DNA of 64,000 bases from Rhizoctonia solani (taxonomy: Eukaryota; Basidiomycota; Agaricomycetes; Cantharellales; Ceratobasidiaceae), in contig NC_057377.1 in the NCBI RefSeq assembly GCF_016906535.1, positions 682,001 through 746,000 of the forward strand. Direction: 5' to 3'. Both the position numbers and the translations under genes were made by a program. Within the stretch, counting starts at the first letter, position 1. Every line of letters starts with the position of its first letter. Below, piece by piece: positions 44,664 through 55,700 of the stretch. The notes under the pieces are model-generated. The model made no database searches, was not told where the DNA came from, and saw nothing but the letters and a program-made list of their open reading frames with translations.

Positions 44664-46163
44664 TTTACCCCATGTAAAAATAGCTGAATTGATCAAAAGA
44701 TTATTATATTAAATGCTGTTTTTGGTTAATCTATTCAAGTAGGAACTTCGAAACCGAATTACTAACCAGCCCAAGTTCTGATCGCTTTCGATAAATCTAG
44801 AGCCTATTACTGTGCTAAGCTTTCTTTTAAAGAGAGAGTTTAGCGTACACTATACAGTTTGTGGCCTGGTTGTGACCTGTGCGAAAGTAACTGATGCCCT
44901 CATACTAATACATAAACATGATCTTCATGATTTACAATTTGAGACCAAAGAAATCTGGCGTACTATACGGGTTTGAATAAGGCCACCAATCTTCCGTAGC
45001 AATCTACGGTGTGGCCTCAGCTACACCTTTTGAGCCACATTACTAGCATGGACCTAACCGACATATACTTCTAGGGTGCCGATGAGCCCCCTGGAGCGTG
45101 CGCCCACATACAACTAGTACATTATCGATAGTCGGTCGTTGTACCTACCCGTTTACAGTTTCCTCTACTTGTATCCAGGCTACCATTCTTCGCTGAATAT
45201 AGGCAGAATTAGCGGCTCGACCAGAGAGTCTCGCTTTTAGGGAACCCAGCATCTTCCGTCCTAGCCACGCAGTGATATTATTTATGTTCCCTGATCCAAT
45301 GTATATGCCTATGCATGTGCATGGCATTCGACGTCATGCACGAGTCTTCCGTCCTTGCCAATGTAAGATCATATGGACGTTTTGCGACGAAGCCCACGGA
45401 GTCGTAAAACAGCGACTTAGCCGGAGCATGTAGCGAGTCACGTGAGGACCGCTTCATGCCGTGTCGACTTGCGTTCAACCTCCCCCACCGTCTGGCGTCG
45501 TACACACCGAGTGCCGCGGCACGCCTTTGCGTATCGTTTTTATTCCACCCACCATCCCGTAGGTCACGAGAGCCGGTTTGGGCCGCCCACCCACGAGCCA
45601 GACTCGCGGTCGGGCGCCCCCGGTCCACCCTCGCTGCTTCGCAGCCGCGGGGGTTCCCCAACCTCACCGGTCTGGGTCTCGTGGCCGACGCGGACGAGCG
45701 GGCAGAGGATAATTTACGTATTAGTCCGTGTCTTCGGTTCTCGATATGAAACATTCAAGATCTAAGATCCACTTCCAATCATCTCAGTCTCGCACTCGAA
45801 CACATTGAAAATTCTGACTGACATGTGATTTGAATAAATCCATTCACCTGAATTACATTACTTTTTTCGTCACTCTTCATCTTATGACACATTCAAACGG
45901 GATGAGGTGTAGGCTCTGGTCGAACCTCCGATCGGTTAGGAAGTTATATTCGTGATGTAAAGTAGATTCGTGTCCATCCTTTCTCACTCAGTTCCGCTCG
46001 AGGCTCTTTTACTCCCCTTCCTAATCATTCATGGAGATGGAAGCCAGTGTTGACCATGAAAGCAACACTCCTACCAAGGACTTAAAAGGTAGAGCTATTC
46101 AGTGAATTGTGCATTCTAACCGCCACTATTACTCCCTCATACAGACCCAGATTACTAGCATTC
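44664..46163. other. Intergenic 1.5 kb with GC-rich dispersed repeat
   Basis: No gene recognised. 45430-45700 is strikingly GC-rich and partly shared with 21375-21510. A possible first exon of the next gene (ATG at 46031) does not join in phase. Confidence 0.5.
45545..45680. repeat. GC-rich dispersed repeat, copy B
   Basis: Ordered similarity to 21375-21510 (CCCACGAGCC, ACTCGCG, GTCCACCCTCGC, GCTTCG, GCCGCGG, CCGGTCTG). Open frames on both strands run through it without family resemblance. Confidence 0.6.
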
Positions 46164-46874
46164 ATGTCATTGTCTATCACTACACACGAGGCCCTTGTTT
46201 TATCCAGCGCTGGAGGCTCGCCTCGAGTAGCCACGGTCACTGTTTCTCCACACGCTCATCACCGATCATATAATTATCCCCGCTCACTAAACCTGGATCC
46301 TTTCAACCACCTGGCACATGTTAAGGAGCTTAATATAGATGGAGAAGTATATTGCATGTATTATGCTCTCATACCTTGTATGCCTATAAACAGAACAGTA
46401 TTGGAACTTTTAGGGTTACGTGATATTCCCAAAGGAAGGCTCATGTACCGTGGCGATGTGTTTTTCTTGAAGGTCAAAGGACCGAGTGACCGTGGTAAGT
46501 TCCGACTAATAGTCAGTCCATCTCTACTTCTAATATTGACGCTATGTTGTACTCATAGACATATGCGATAGGTGTTATGATAACGTTTCCATGTCCGTGT
46601 TACCGAAGCTCAAGTCACGACTTCAACATGCATGGCAGCACAAACTATTGGAAAGCGAATGGTCAAGCATGAAACAGTCGGGTAAGTGCGATCGGTTCGT
46701 CGATAGATAAGTACTAAGTAGAGTAGTCTCCAATCCTGGATCTCGCCGAGAGCTCAGCGACAATGAATTTGGTAAGCCTCAAGTTGCAGCAAATGGCTAC
46801 CTAAAATAACTCCTTGACTCGCACCAGACGATTTAGTAGAGGAGGTAAGCGAAATTGAAAGGCTCAATAAATAG
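46164..46874 (+). CDS. Unrecognised small protein, four exons
   Basis: Predicted 181-residue protein from exons 46164-46494, 46559-46681, 46727-46771 and 46828-46874, phase-consistent to the stop. It begins MSLSITTHEALVLSS, then a basic/His stretch (SPHAHHRSYNY), an ordered middle (KELNIDGEVYCMYYALIP, LGLRDIPKGRLMYRGDVFF), a segment with CDRCYDNV and SRLQHAWQHKLLESEW, and an acidic tail (DNEFDDLVEEVSEIERLNK). No signal peptide. I do not recognise the family. The start is not certain: an upstream ATG at 46031 leads into an exon that does not connect in phase, so the first methionine after the acceptor was chosen. Confidence 0.5.
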
Positions 46875-48097
46875 CTTCTGGTGCATCAATTAGCACTGCG
46901 TATTGCCACACACATATCAAGACTAGGGTTATACGTATAACCTAATTCTCACCCGAACATGAATGTGTATCAAATTAATTCTCAGCCATGAAGTGTGTTA
47001 TTATGTCACTCAGAACTCTTCATTGAACGGCCATTTCACAAGTACGAGTGACTATAGTGGAAGTTGGTGACTGACATAAAAGTCCAGAAAGAAGCCAACG
47101 CATACATTGAAGTATGGTAATCAACCGTAACGGAAACCTGTCCGCTAAAGTTAAAGGCGTCTGAATAATTGCAAGTCCTCTTCAGCTCGTCAAAAAAATA
47201 CGAGATTCGCCCAACCCCACGCACATGCACTTGTATGCGCCCATTTGCAACAGCTCCAAAATATCATAAAGGAAAATAATGTATCGTTTCAGCCGCTACT
47301 GGTGCAGTTGATATCCGCCTGGGCTTCAGCAGCTGGGAAGTTATGCAAGCAATTTTAATGGTTTTGGACCCAGTGAATATCAAGGTTACGGAAACCTATC
47401 AGAAGACCCACACAATTCGTTTATCGGTGAACAGAGGTCTTACAAAATCCCGGGACGATTCTGGCTAACTACCACCCCGCTTCTGGTGCGACAAGAAAGG
47501 ATGAATGTATCGATTAAATTATAGAAAGTTGAGGTTCGGTGAGCAAAAAGTCTAATAGAGACGGTGCACTTACAGACAGCTGCTGCACATACCGAAGAAT
47601 GTGTCATCTGTTTGGGCTTGTGACAACGCTCGATACTTCGAATTCCTTGATTATGATGTACTATAGTGGCTTTAGGATCCCTCGGCTTACGCTCCAATGC
47701 CGCAATAAATAATAATTTTGGGCCAAGCAGTACTGATATATCTAGTAGAAATATTGGACTCGAGTCCAGATGCCATACCTATACACTCCCAGTCATTTGG
47801 TCACGAAACCTCTTGACCGACGAGCAACTGCTTGATCTTAAACCCGAAGAAGGTGCTGGTTTGTTGACAAGTCTACCTAAGGCACGAGAGAAATATTATT
47901 CTGTCAGTTCTCCCTCAATCTGTAATTTGGGACAAGAGAACTTCATATCGATTCTTCGCTGGTGGCAGTTTTGAAAAGTTAAATTCGAAGTCCTCTACTC
48001 AATTTCAAATTTGTGATCAACTGAAGTGACAACTGCAACCACCAATTAGACCTTCCCAGTCAACCACCATTCCTGGAACTTTAAATCACCCAAAGTC
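46875..48097. other. Intergenic 1.2 kb, no gene recognised
   Basis: AT-rich. Short open frames (for example 47666-47974) have no family resemblance. I specifically looked for an RNA-recognition-motif exon belonging to the next gene and saw none. Confidence 0.5.
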
Positions 48098-49118
48098 ATG
48101 GAGGAAGAGAAAATGTTTGAGCTTCTTACGAGCGTAAAAGTGAGCTTGTACCAAGTTTACCGGAGAGACAACTCCTAAATAATTATTTATAATTAGAATA
48201 TGGTCAAAACCGACCCAACGCAGGCCCGCGCCGCACTCACCTCCCACCCGAACCTTGCCTACGCGCTCATGAAGGAAATGGTAGCTTTGGATGTGGTTGA
48301 ACCCGAAGTCCTGACGGTACGAAATACGTTCAAAACGTGTACATTGACTAGTTTCTATACTCATGTCGATCTAACCCGACCCTGGTACCGGCATTTAGAG
48401 GACACTACAAGCGGCTGCTACGGGCGCACAACCGCCTCAAAACCAGGCGACTTTACCTCAGCAGCAACAACAACAACAGCAGCAGCAGGCGTACCCGCCT
48501 CCCAGCAACGGTACACCTTCGTATCCGTCGTATCCGGCGCCAGGCTCAGCGCCAGCGTATGGCACGCCCCAGCCTGGACCGTACCAACAGCCTCCTCCTT
48601 CATCGACACCGTCGTACTCGACACCTTATCCGTCTACTTCTACACCGACTTATCCTCCTGCTCCGGTTCCATCTTATCCTCCTGTACCGACACCGTCCTA
48701 CCCGCCTAGCTATCCGCCCCAACCACCTCAAAGTCATTCTCAGCCCCCGAGTATGCCGCCACAGGCATACCAGGCGCGTCAACAGCAGCAGCAGCAGCAG
48801 CAGCTCCCTGTTCAATCGCGTGCACCTGCCTCGGCACCTCCTCCGGGGATGGGCAGTGTTCCAGGTCTGGCGCCTGAACAACAGGTTCGTGGCTTGTTTT
48901 TAACTATACAGAGACGATTCGGATTTATAATTTTTTTTAAAAAAAAAATCACCAGGCAATGGTTCAAAGACTCGCTCTCTTGACTCCAGACCAAATTGCC
49001 GCGCTTCCTCCCTCGGATCGTGTCGCTTTGATAGAACTGGTGAGCTGGTTGCTTAAGCTACACTGGGGCGATTGTTTGACTTGATGTATTACAGAGACGA
49101 CAACTGGGGCTAGAATAA
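48098..49118 (+). CDS. CstF-64/Rna15-like protein without an RRM
   Basis: Likely component of the mRNA 3'-end cleavage and polyadenylation machinery. Five exons: 48098-48139, 48197-48316, 48399-48884, 48956-49039 and 49095-49118, 251 residues. The N-terminal 50 residues match the CstF-64 hinge (FELLTSVKNMVKTDP, HPNLAYALMKEMVALDVVEP), which binds CstF-77/Rna14. A long Gln/Pro/Ser/Tyr-rich linker follows (polyglutamine at about residues 75-90 and again near 195). The last 40 residues match the CstF C-terminal domain (VQRLALLTPDQIAALPPSDR). The N-terminal RNA-recognition motif of canonical CstF-64 is missing, and no candidate exon lies upstream. It could be a specialised partner rather than the main RNA binder. 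Converges with calnexin, 3' ends 237 bases apart. Confidence 0.88.
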
Positions 49119-49355
49119 ATCTCTGTTTATATTCGCATGTATGCTCGATCACGACGTGGACTATGAACATAATTTATTCGTTTTTTCACAAGAATCAGCC
49201 CAATGTCAAAGAAAACACGAGCCTGAAAACGGCTATCCACAATTTTTTAACACCGACCACCGGTGACTAACTACAACTCCACTAAATAAGGTATGACCGA
49301 CAAGAACAAAAAGCGACAATCTCATGCACCGAAAGCCCTCCAAGATCTCTCTCTC
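49119..49355. terminator. Shared 3' region of convergent genes
   Basis: The 237 bases between the stop codons of the CstF-64-like gene (plus) and calnexin (minus). It must contain both polyadenylation regions; T- and A-rich runs at 49170-49185 and 49235-49250. Confidence 0.4.
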
Positions 49356-51227
49356 TCACTTGGCCGCCGCTCGCTTCTTCAAATCGCCCTGCTGCTTCTG
49401 CTTCTCCTCTCCAGCAGGCGCAACAGGAGTCTTTGCGCTCGCGGCAGCATCGGCGGCAACCTGTTGCTTCTTCGCCTTAGTGGGTGCAGTCGCAGGCTTC
49501 TGCACGCCACTTCCACCGATAACACCAAAGAGAGCACCGAGGCTTCCCAAAAAGGTGAGCAAAACGGCCAAGAGGACGGCGCCGGTCTCTGGTTGGGACT
49601 TGAAGGCCCCGACGGGGTCCTCCTTGGCAGCCTCGACAAACTGCAGGGCCTTGTGCCTGAGGAAAGCCACTGGCTGCTCGGCAAATGCGGGTGCCTCTTC
49701 GGTGGATGGCTCCGACTTGGGCTTCTCAGCGTCAGCAAGCTCCTTCTCGATCTTTTGCTTAACGACAAACGTCTCCTTGGCGAGTTTCGCAGCATCTTGG
49801 GGCGAGTTGCCGACATAGATGTTATCAAAGAGGATGTCCTCGGTCATGGTCCAGATCTCAATACCGACACCACCCTAATCAACGGGGTTAGCTTCAACTC
49901 TAGCTGAAAAGGGTGCATTCAACTCACAATCTTGTTGAGGTTGGCGGGGTGGAGATCCTCAAAGTAGTTGGGGTTCTCAATCTTGCGAGGCGACCACACG
50001 CCCTTGTAGGCGGGGTTGTCGATCAAAGGAGCACTCCACTTGCCCTTGTAGGCAGGGTTGGCCTTCATCGGGCGGACCCAGGGGCCGCAACCGGGACCTT
50101 CGGTACACTTGGGGTTCGGGATGGTAGGAGCAATCCAGTCACCGTCCTCCTCGTCATCCCACTCCTCGGGCTTCTCAGCGTCGGGATCCGGGATGGTAAG
50201 AGGCTCGTCGGTGAGCCAGCCCTCGGGTTGAGTGGCCTCCTCGTCAGGGATCTCGCGAGGCGCGTCCTCATCCCAGTCTTCAGGCTTGGAGGCGGCGGGG
50301 TCGGCAATCTTTTCCTCATCAACCCAGTCAGAGGGCTTCTTGTCCTCGGGATCATCAATCTCCTTGGGTGGGTTGACGGGAGGCTCGAAGCTCTCAAGAA
50401 GGTTGCCCTTGGTGTTAGATTCGTTGTTGATGAGGATTTCAAAGGTATTGTCAGGGCTATATGCACATCGTTAGCAGCAACTCAGACCTCCAAAGACAAG
50501 ATACCTACTTGACAATGAGGGTGTAAAGGTTGGTGTTCTCTCCGACATGAGGAGTAGGGGCCGACTTGAGATGCTTCTCTTCCCACTCTTTGGTGATCGG
50601 GTTCTGGTGCCTGAAGATGAAGTGCACCTAAAACACTATAAGCGCCTACGTCATCAACTTTAAACACGCGTCCGACTAACCTTAGATCCAGGGCAAGTCA
50701 AGTCCTGACCGAACATCACAACCCAGGGAGTCTTGTCGGAGAACTCCTCGCTGTTGAAGCCTTCCTCGAGCAGCTTGAGGTATCCACCACCACAGTTGCC
50801 GCCCTTCTGGAACTTGGCCTCGTACTGAACGACAAATGGCTTGCCCTTGGGATCGATGGGGGCAGCAAAGGGAGCCGAGATGGCGTGGTGAGAGGCCTTG
50901 GACTTGGCGACGAGGCCCTTATCGCCGACGATGGCAGGTCGCACCGAGGACTCCTCGACTTCCCACTGGCCGACGTACGAGAACGTCTCGCTTCCAACCG
51001 GTGTCTTCTTGGTGGCCTTGCTAGGAGTCCATCGGCCCGCCCAGTCGTCAGTGAATTGCTCGACAAACGCGCCCTTGACATCGGTGGGCTGCAATATACG
51101 CGCACTGGTTAAATGCGGGGTAAACGCGGTCGCATAGATCAGTACTTACTGTGAATGTAGGCTTTTCAGCCGCCACACTAGCGGCGGCAGCAAGCGCAAC
51201 AAGAGAGGCTCCGGCAACAGCACGCAT
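49356..51227 (-). CDS. Calnexin, ER membrane lectin chaperone
   Basis: ER chaperone that retains monoglucosylated glycoproteins during folding. Five exons: 51227-51150, 51088-50681, 50627-50509, 50456-49928 and 49874-49356, 550 residues, normal length. Signal peptide at residues 1-20 ([12 protein letters not shown]). The lectin domain has [13 protein letters not shown]. The P-domain has four acidic motif-1 repeats ([40 protein letters not shown]) and three motif-2 repeats ([33 protein letters not shown]). A transmembrane segment is near residues 480-502 ([19 protein letters not shown]), followed by a Lys-rich cytosolic tail. The start at 51227 was preferred to the in-frame ATG at 51251 because it puts the hydrophobic core at the right distance. 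Divergently transcribed from the thioredoxin-like gene over a shared 151-bp promoter. Confidence 0.96.
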
Positions 51228-51378
51228 AGTACGAGGGATAAGTACAAGCACAAGTCAAGTAGTGGTCGAGTTACACGTACTCTGAAAGTGGCTCGGCGCT
51301 TTTCTACTCCATGCCACGTCAGGTGGACACGTGGACATGTCACGTGGACATACGTGGCCCAACCATTCGCGACACTAT
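51228..51378. promoter_or_regulatory. Bidirectional promoter with UPRE-like and repeated ACGTGG sites
   Basis: The 151 bases between the calnexin and TRP14-like start codons. CCACGTCA at 51314-51321 reads TGACGTGG on the calnexin strand, the mammalian UPRE consensus bound by XBP1/ATF6-type bZIP factors. Further ACGTGG sites are at 51329-51334, 51342-51347 and 51352-51357, all on the plus strand, about 10-13 bases apart. No TATA box was seen. Confidence 0.65.
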
Positions 51379-51933
51379 ATGCCACTTATCCACTCTCCGC
51401 GACCAAATCTCCTTGCATCGCTTGGAGGAAATGCGCCTCCCACGCGGCCATTTCTAATCTTCTATTCTGATATTGTCGATGGTCAAATGTGGTGTCCTGT
51501 TAGTCTGTAGGCTGTATGCGCGTTTGTGAACAAGCAATACTGAATGTAGTAAATTAGGATTGCCGCAATGTCGAAAACGTTGTGAAGCAAGCTTTCGAAC
51601 CTGTTGACGGACCGACAGGCATCATACGCTGGGTAGGAAACCGCGCAGAGTAAGCGACATGCGTCATTCACGCGCAACCGAGTTTCATTCTCACACCCCG
51701 TCCCCCTCCCCCCAGCTGGAAATCGCCTTCCAATGTGTACCGGAAAGAGTTTAATATTAGCTCAGTCCCTACTATTATTCGGCTCAAGGATGTCAGTGTC
51801 GTCACTGTCCATAATTCTAATCCCGACGGTTTGACTGATCAATTGATCAAATCTCCAGGGCAAAGAAGACGCACGTCTGGTCGACCGTGAAATTCTGGAC
51901 TCGGCCAAACTCAAAGAGTTCCTTCAGGGCTGA
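51379..51933 (+). CDS. TXNDC17/TRP14-like thioredoxin-domain protein
   Basis: Small cytosolic thioredoxin-related oxidoreductase. Four short exons: 51379-51498, 51558-51649, 51716-51791 and 51859-51933, exactly in phase, 120 residues, the usual size for this family (DUF953). The active site WCPDC is at residues 38-42, split by the first intron between Pro40 and Asp41. The preceding IFYSDIVDGQM strand and the later FNISSVPTIIRL (cis-proline loop) complete the thioredoxin fold. No signal peptide. TRP14 relatives reduce small disulfides, cystine and nitrosothiols. Missed by single-frame ORF scanning because no exon exceeds 40 codons. Head-to-head with calnexin across 151 bases, which suggests co-regulation under folding or redox stress (inference). 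Confidence 0.9.
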
Positions 51934-52787
51934 TGTGGCTGGCCCCCCTCGGAGTCTCGGGGTGATTTCCTCACGTACACGTGCTGTATTTGAAACCTGA
52001 ATTAATACCGTTTGTGAACTTTATTAATGAGAGAAAACGTTTGAATGAGCACGGGAAAGCAATGAGCCAGTTGCTTTGTCAGAGATTGTATCTTGCGAAC
52101 TGTGTTTGACACGGAGATTCAGCTAGGTATTATCTCGCTGAGCACGCTGCACCATATGTCAATCCGCCATGCCTCCCGGATCCCACCCGTTCACAACTGA
52201 GCTTGAAGTCGTATCCGAGATAAATAGGCGCCTGGCTTCAAGAGTAATGGTTTATTTGTCAGTATTCTGGACCTTGGCCATTGTAATATCGCAGAGGTCA
52301 GCTTGTTTTTCGACACAGCTGATGCCGGACTACGACCTATTATTAGGGTTACGCAGCAGGAGTAAAAATTTTCAAGGGGTCTCGCTGAATTTAACTCGAA
52401 GCTGTGCATAGGTCTTAATTCGTCATTCATTCTGAGTAGCTTATAATGGGAGAAAAGAATGTGGCTATCTAGCACGATGAGCCGTGGCTATGTAAGCGCT
52501 ATGATTACGTATCATGATCTCACCCTTAGGCCTAGATTTCGTTGACGCGTCCACCATCCTCTCAATAGATTTCCGACCCTCCGACCAGCAATTATTACGA
52601 AAATTAAATCACTGTTATTGTGACATACGAAATAAATATACAGCGCGCTTGCGCATTTGTTGAATAGACTTGTGGGTATTCTCGCACCCTGATTTAATTA
52701 TGCAACGTCCCAAAGGGAACTCACAATGGCATAACATATCCAGGGTCAAGGATTCATAACACGCTCATACACATCAGCACACGGAAT
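51934..52787. other. Intergenic, no gene recognised
   Basis: Separates the TRP14-like gene from the ubiquitin hydrolase. Only short frames without resemblance; AT-rich before 52788. Confidence 0.5.
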
Positions 52788-55700
52788 ATGACTCAAGTAG
52801 ATCCCTCTTCCAAGCCTGCGACCCCGACTGATGTCCCAAAGTCTGAGGAGAAGAAACTAGTAGAGGCCAAGTCAACAGCTGTTACTGCTAAGCCGCTAGA
52901 TCCCACCACGACTGGAGAGCCACAGATCGACACTACCCCGCTCGCCGATCCTAAAGCAAACCCAGATTATCGTCCACCAGAATTAGTGTCGAACACAACT
53001 CCCAAAGTCTCGTTTGATCCTACAACGGGTGGAGTATGGCAAGACGCAGACAGTGGCGCTATGGGCTGGGGACAGGGTCAAACTAATGACTGGAACAAAG
53101 CCAACGATGACTGGATTCGAAACGCTAAAGATTGGGAAACTGAACCAGGAACCTTTGGTGCCAGCCAGTGGGCAGCACAGGACGCAACGGCAGCCGACTG
53201 GGGGATGGATACGGCCGAAATAGCTCGATGGTGGGATCCGCAGCTGAACCAGCGAAAGCCTGGTCCCGGGATGGTTGCTCCCCGGGCAATCGAAATGATG
53301 CACAACTCTGATCACGTCTTGTACGAAGTCACGATTTCCGGGAATCCGACCCCCGAGCCTCAGGCGTCCTCTGCGTTGTCCCCGAAATCATCCGTCTCTT
53401 CTACCTTGGGTGCGTTGAACTCGCCTGCTGTCGGGTCTATGCCGCTAGCTTCGCCTACACCCGGGCCCGCGCCGTCTCTTCCCTCCACATCAGCAGAGCC
53501 AACTCAAGCCCCAGAACCCGCGGTTCCACACGTGCTTCCGACGGACGAAGAGCTCCGCGATGCAACCCCTCATCCTGCTGCGCTATATTGTCGCAAGCAT
53601 CACGGCTGGGTCGTCCTGTTCGTTTCTACCACCTCTGCCACCGCATCCCATTTGGCCGCGCATTGGTGTTCCGATCCCGACAAGAAAGCTCTTTTGAGTA
53701 AGCTTCCTGACCCATCCCTTCGCACCAACAAGGACTGCCTAGACCCCGACGCATCCTCCGAATGGCCCCTGAGCTCGAGTACAGAGCACAAGATGCACCA
53801 TTTCCACAAGTATCCCAACTGCGTTGCCGGTTCTGGGCTGTTCCCCGCTTTGAAACGACCGAGCACGGGGACTAAAGCCAACGGCGACGTCGAAATGGCA
53901 ACTGGATCACAGGCGCAGGATACCCAAAATGGATTTCGCTCGGGCTGGGAACAGGCGACTCGTGCAGAGCATTTGGATCTCTATCTCTGTTGCCAGTGCA
54001 AAACTCAAATACTGTGCACACCGGGCGGGAGTGTTATACCCTGTATTACTCCGCTGAGCTCCATAGAAGGCTTTGTTCAGGATAGATCTGCGAATCCTAA
54101 GCCGGGACAGACCAAGGAACAGAGCGCGCTGGGGGCTCTAGAGATGTTATTACGGTCAGCATTCCGGGTCGCGACATGTTCAGCAGATCAGCTCATAATT
54201 TTGGTTACTTGATAGGATTGTAGAGGAACCGTTGTGGATCGGCAATAACAAAGCTCTGCCGGTGTCTGGAAAGGTTTTCAGTGCCAAGGTAGGGTGGACT
54301 GAGCATACGTGAGTGTTTGATGCTCGACATGAAGTCCACTTGTTCGAGCGTTTGTGTTCCAGTCAACGAATTTTCGAAGCCATTGGCTTTACTATCGAGG
54401 ATAACCGCCTTGCCCCGCCCTTACTCGATGCGACCACACCCGAAGGCCGTGCTTCCCGGCTAAAACTATTGCGAGTTTGGGTAGAAATTGGGGCAGTGAT
54501 TGCTGATCTTACTGCGCGAAACCGTACGCATACATCGTTTTGGTCTGTTCTTAGCAAACAACTAATTATACCTCTAGCCAAGCTGGTCTCAGCCCGAAAA
54601 AATTGCATACGGGTGAAGAACAGTCGTGAGGGCTTGGCAGAGCGTCTTGGATCCAACCCTGATAAAAGTATATACCTGTCATGGAACCGTTATGCTTATA
54701 GCTAATGGAATTGCAGTACCTCGAGTTGAGGACCTCAGAGTTCTAAGCACCATACCAACCAGAGTTTGGGATGATCTCGGAATAACCGGTTCTACCGCTA
54801 CCCCAGGTGCGCAAGACCTCCCATAGAATCACTTGCACTGCTGACATTGCTCTAGCGATTGTTGATTTTGCGTATCATGCTCAGCTTCGTTGTGATCCTG
54901 CCGAAACCCCCACATACTACGATGCAATCGAAACACTCTCTCGACAATCCCAATTCCCAAACGTCTCGGCAGTTCAGTCTCTTGTAGCAGTAGAAGCCTC
55001 AAAAGGCCGATGGTCTATCACCGAACTCCAAGCCGCGGCCGGGAAACTCGGGTTCGGAACGGAAAATATCATCGGTTCAGAATACATACCTGAAGACACT
55101 GACGACGATTATATATTTTCAGCGTTCCAGGCGGCTAGGAAACTGGCCAGCGCGGATCCGGCCAAGCGCTCAGAGATCGAGCGCAGTTTGAGAATTCTGG
55201 CAGAATCCAGAGCGAGCGAGGTGCTCATGAAGCGTTACGATGAGATTATGGCGCCAAATTATATGGACACCGATGAGGCGTATAGGGTTTTGGAAGTCAG
55301 TCGAGATGTGGACGATGATACGCTGGTGGTAGTTTATCAAGTTCGAGTGAGTAGCGAGGTGACACATGTGCTCGGTACTATATGCTAGATGATCGATTAT
55401 TAGATCGACGACTCTCCTTACTCCAAGGACCGTATGAAAGCCGCACTCACGCGCGTGGCCGAGGATCGAAATAGTACGCGACTCAAGGAACTAGTAGATA
55501 CGGGGATAGATCGTAAGTCATGTCCTGATTGGCCAATGTATACTCTTAGATATTTATGCGTGACAAAGCTGGAAAGGCTGCGGTGGTGGTACCTCAAGAT
55601 TTCCCTCGTGGACTGCACCAGCTCGGCAATACATGCTACCTGAACTCTCTGCTCCAGTACTTTTACACCATCAAAGAACTCCGCGAAGTGATCGAGAGCG

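Noticed and set aside
46031..46088. First exon MEMEASVDHESN for the gene at 46164
   Set aside because: Its donor leaves one base where the next exon needs two, giving an immediate stop; kept only as a note.
47666..47974. RRM exon upstream of the CstF-64-like gene
   Set aside because: No RNP1 or RNP2-like motif is present in any frame between 46900 and 48097.
48600..48881. Arg-rich minus-strand frame opposite the CstF-64-like linker
   Set aside because: Complement of a Pro/Ser/Tyr-rich coding stretch; low complexity and no family match.
49293..50512. Plus-strand frames opposite calnexin
   Set aside because: They are antisense shadows of the biased codons of calnexin's acidic P-domain; no independent splice or family evidence.
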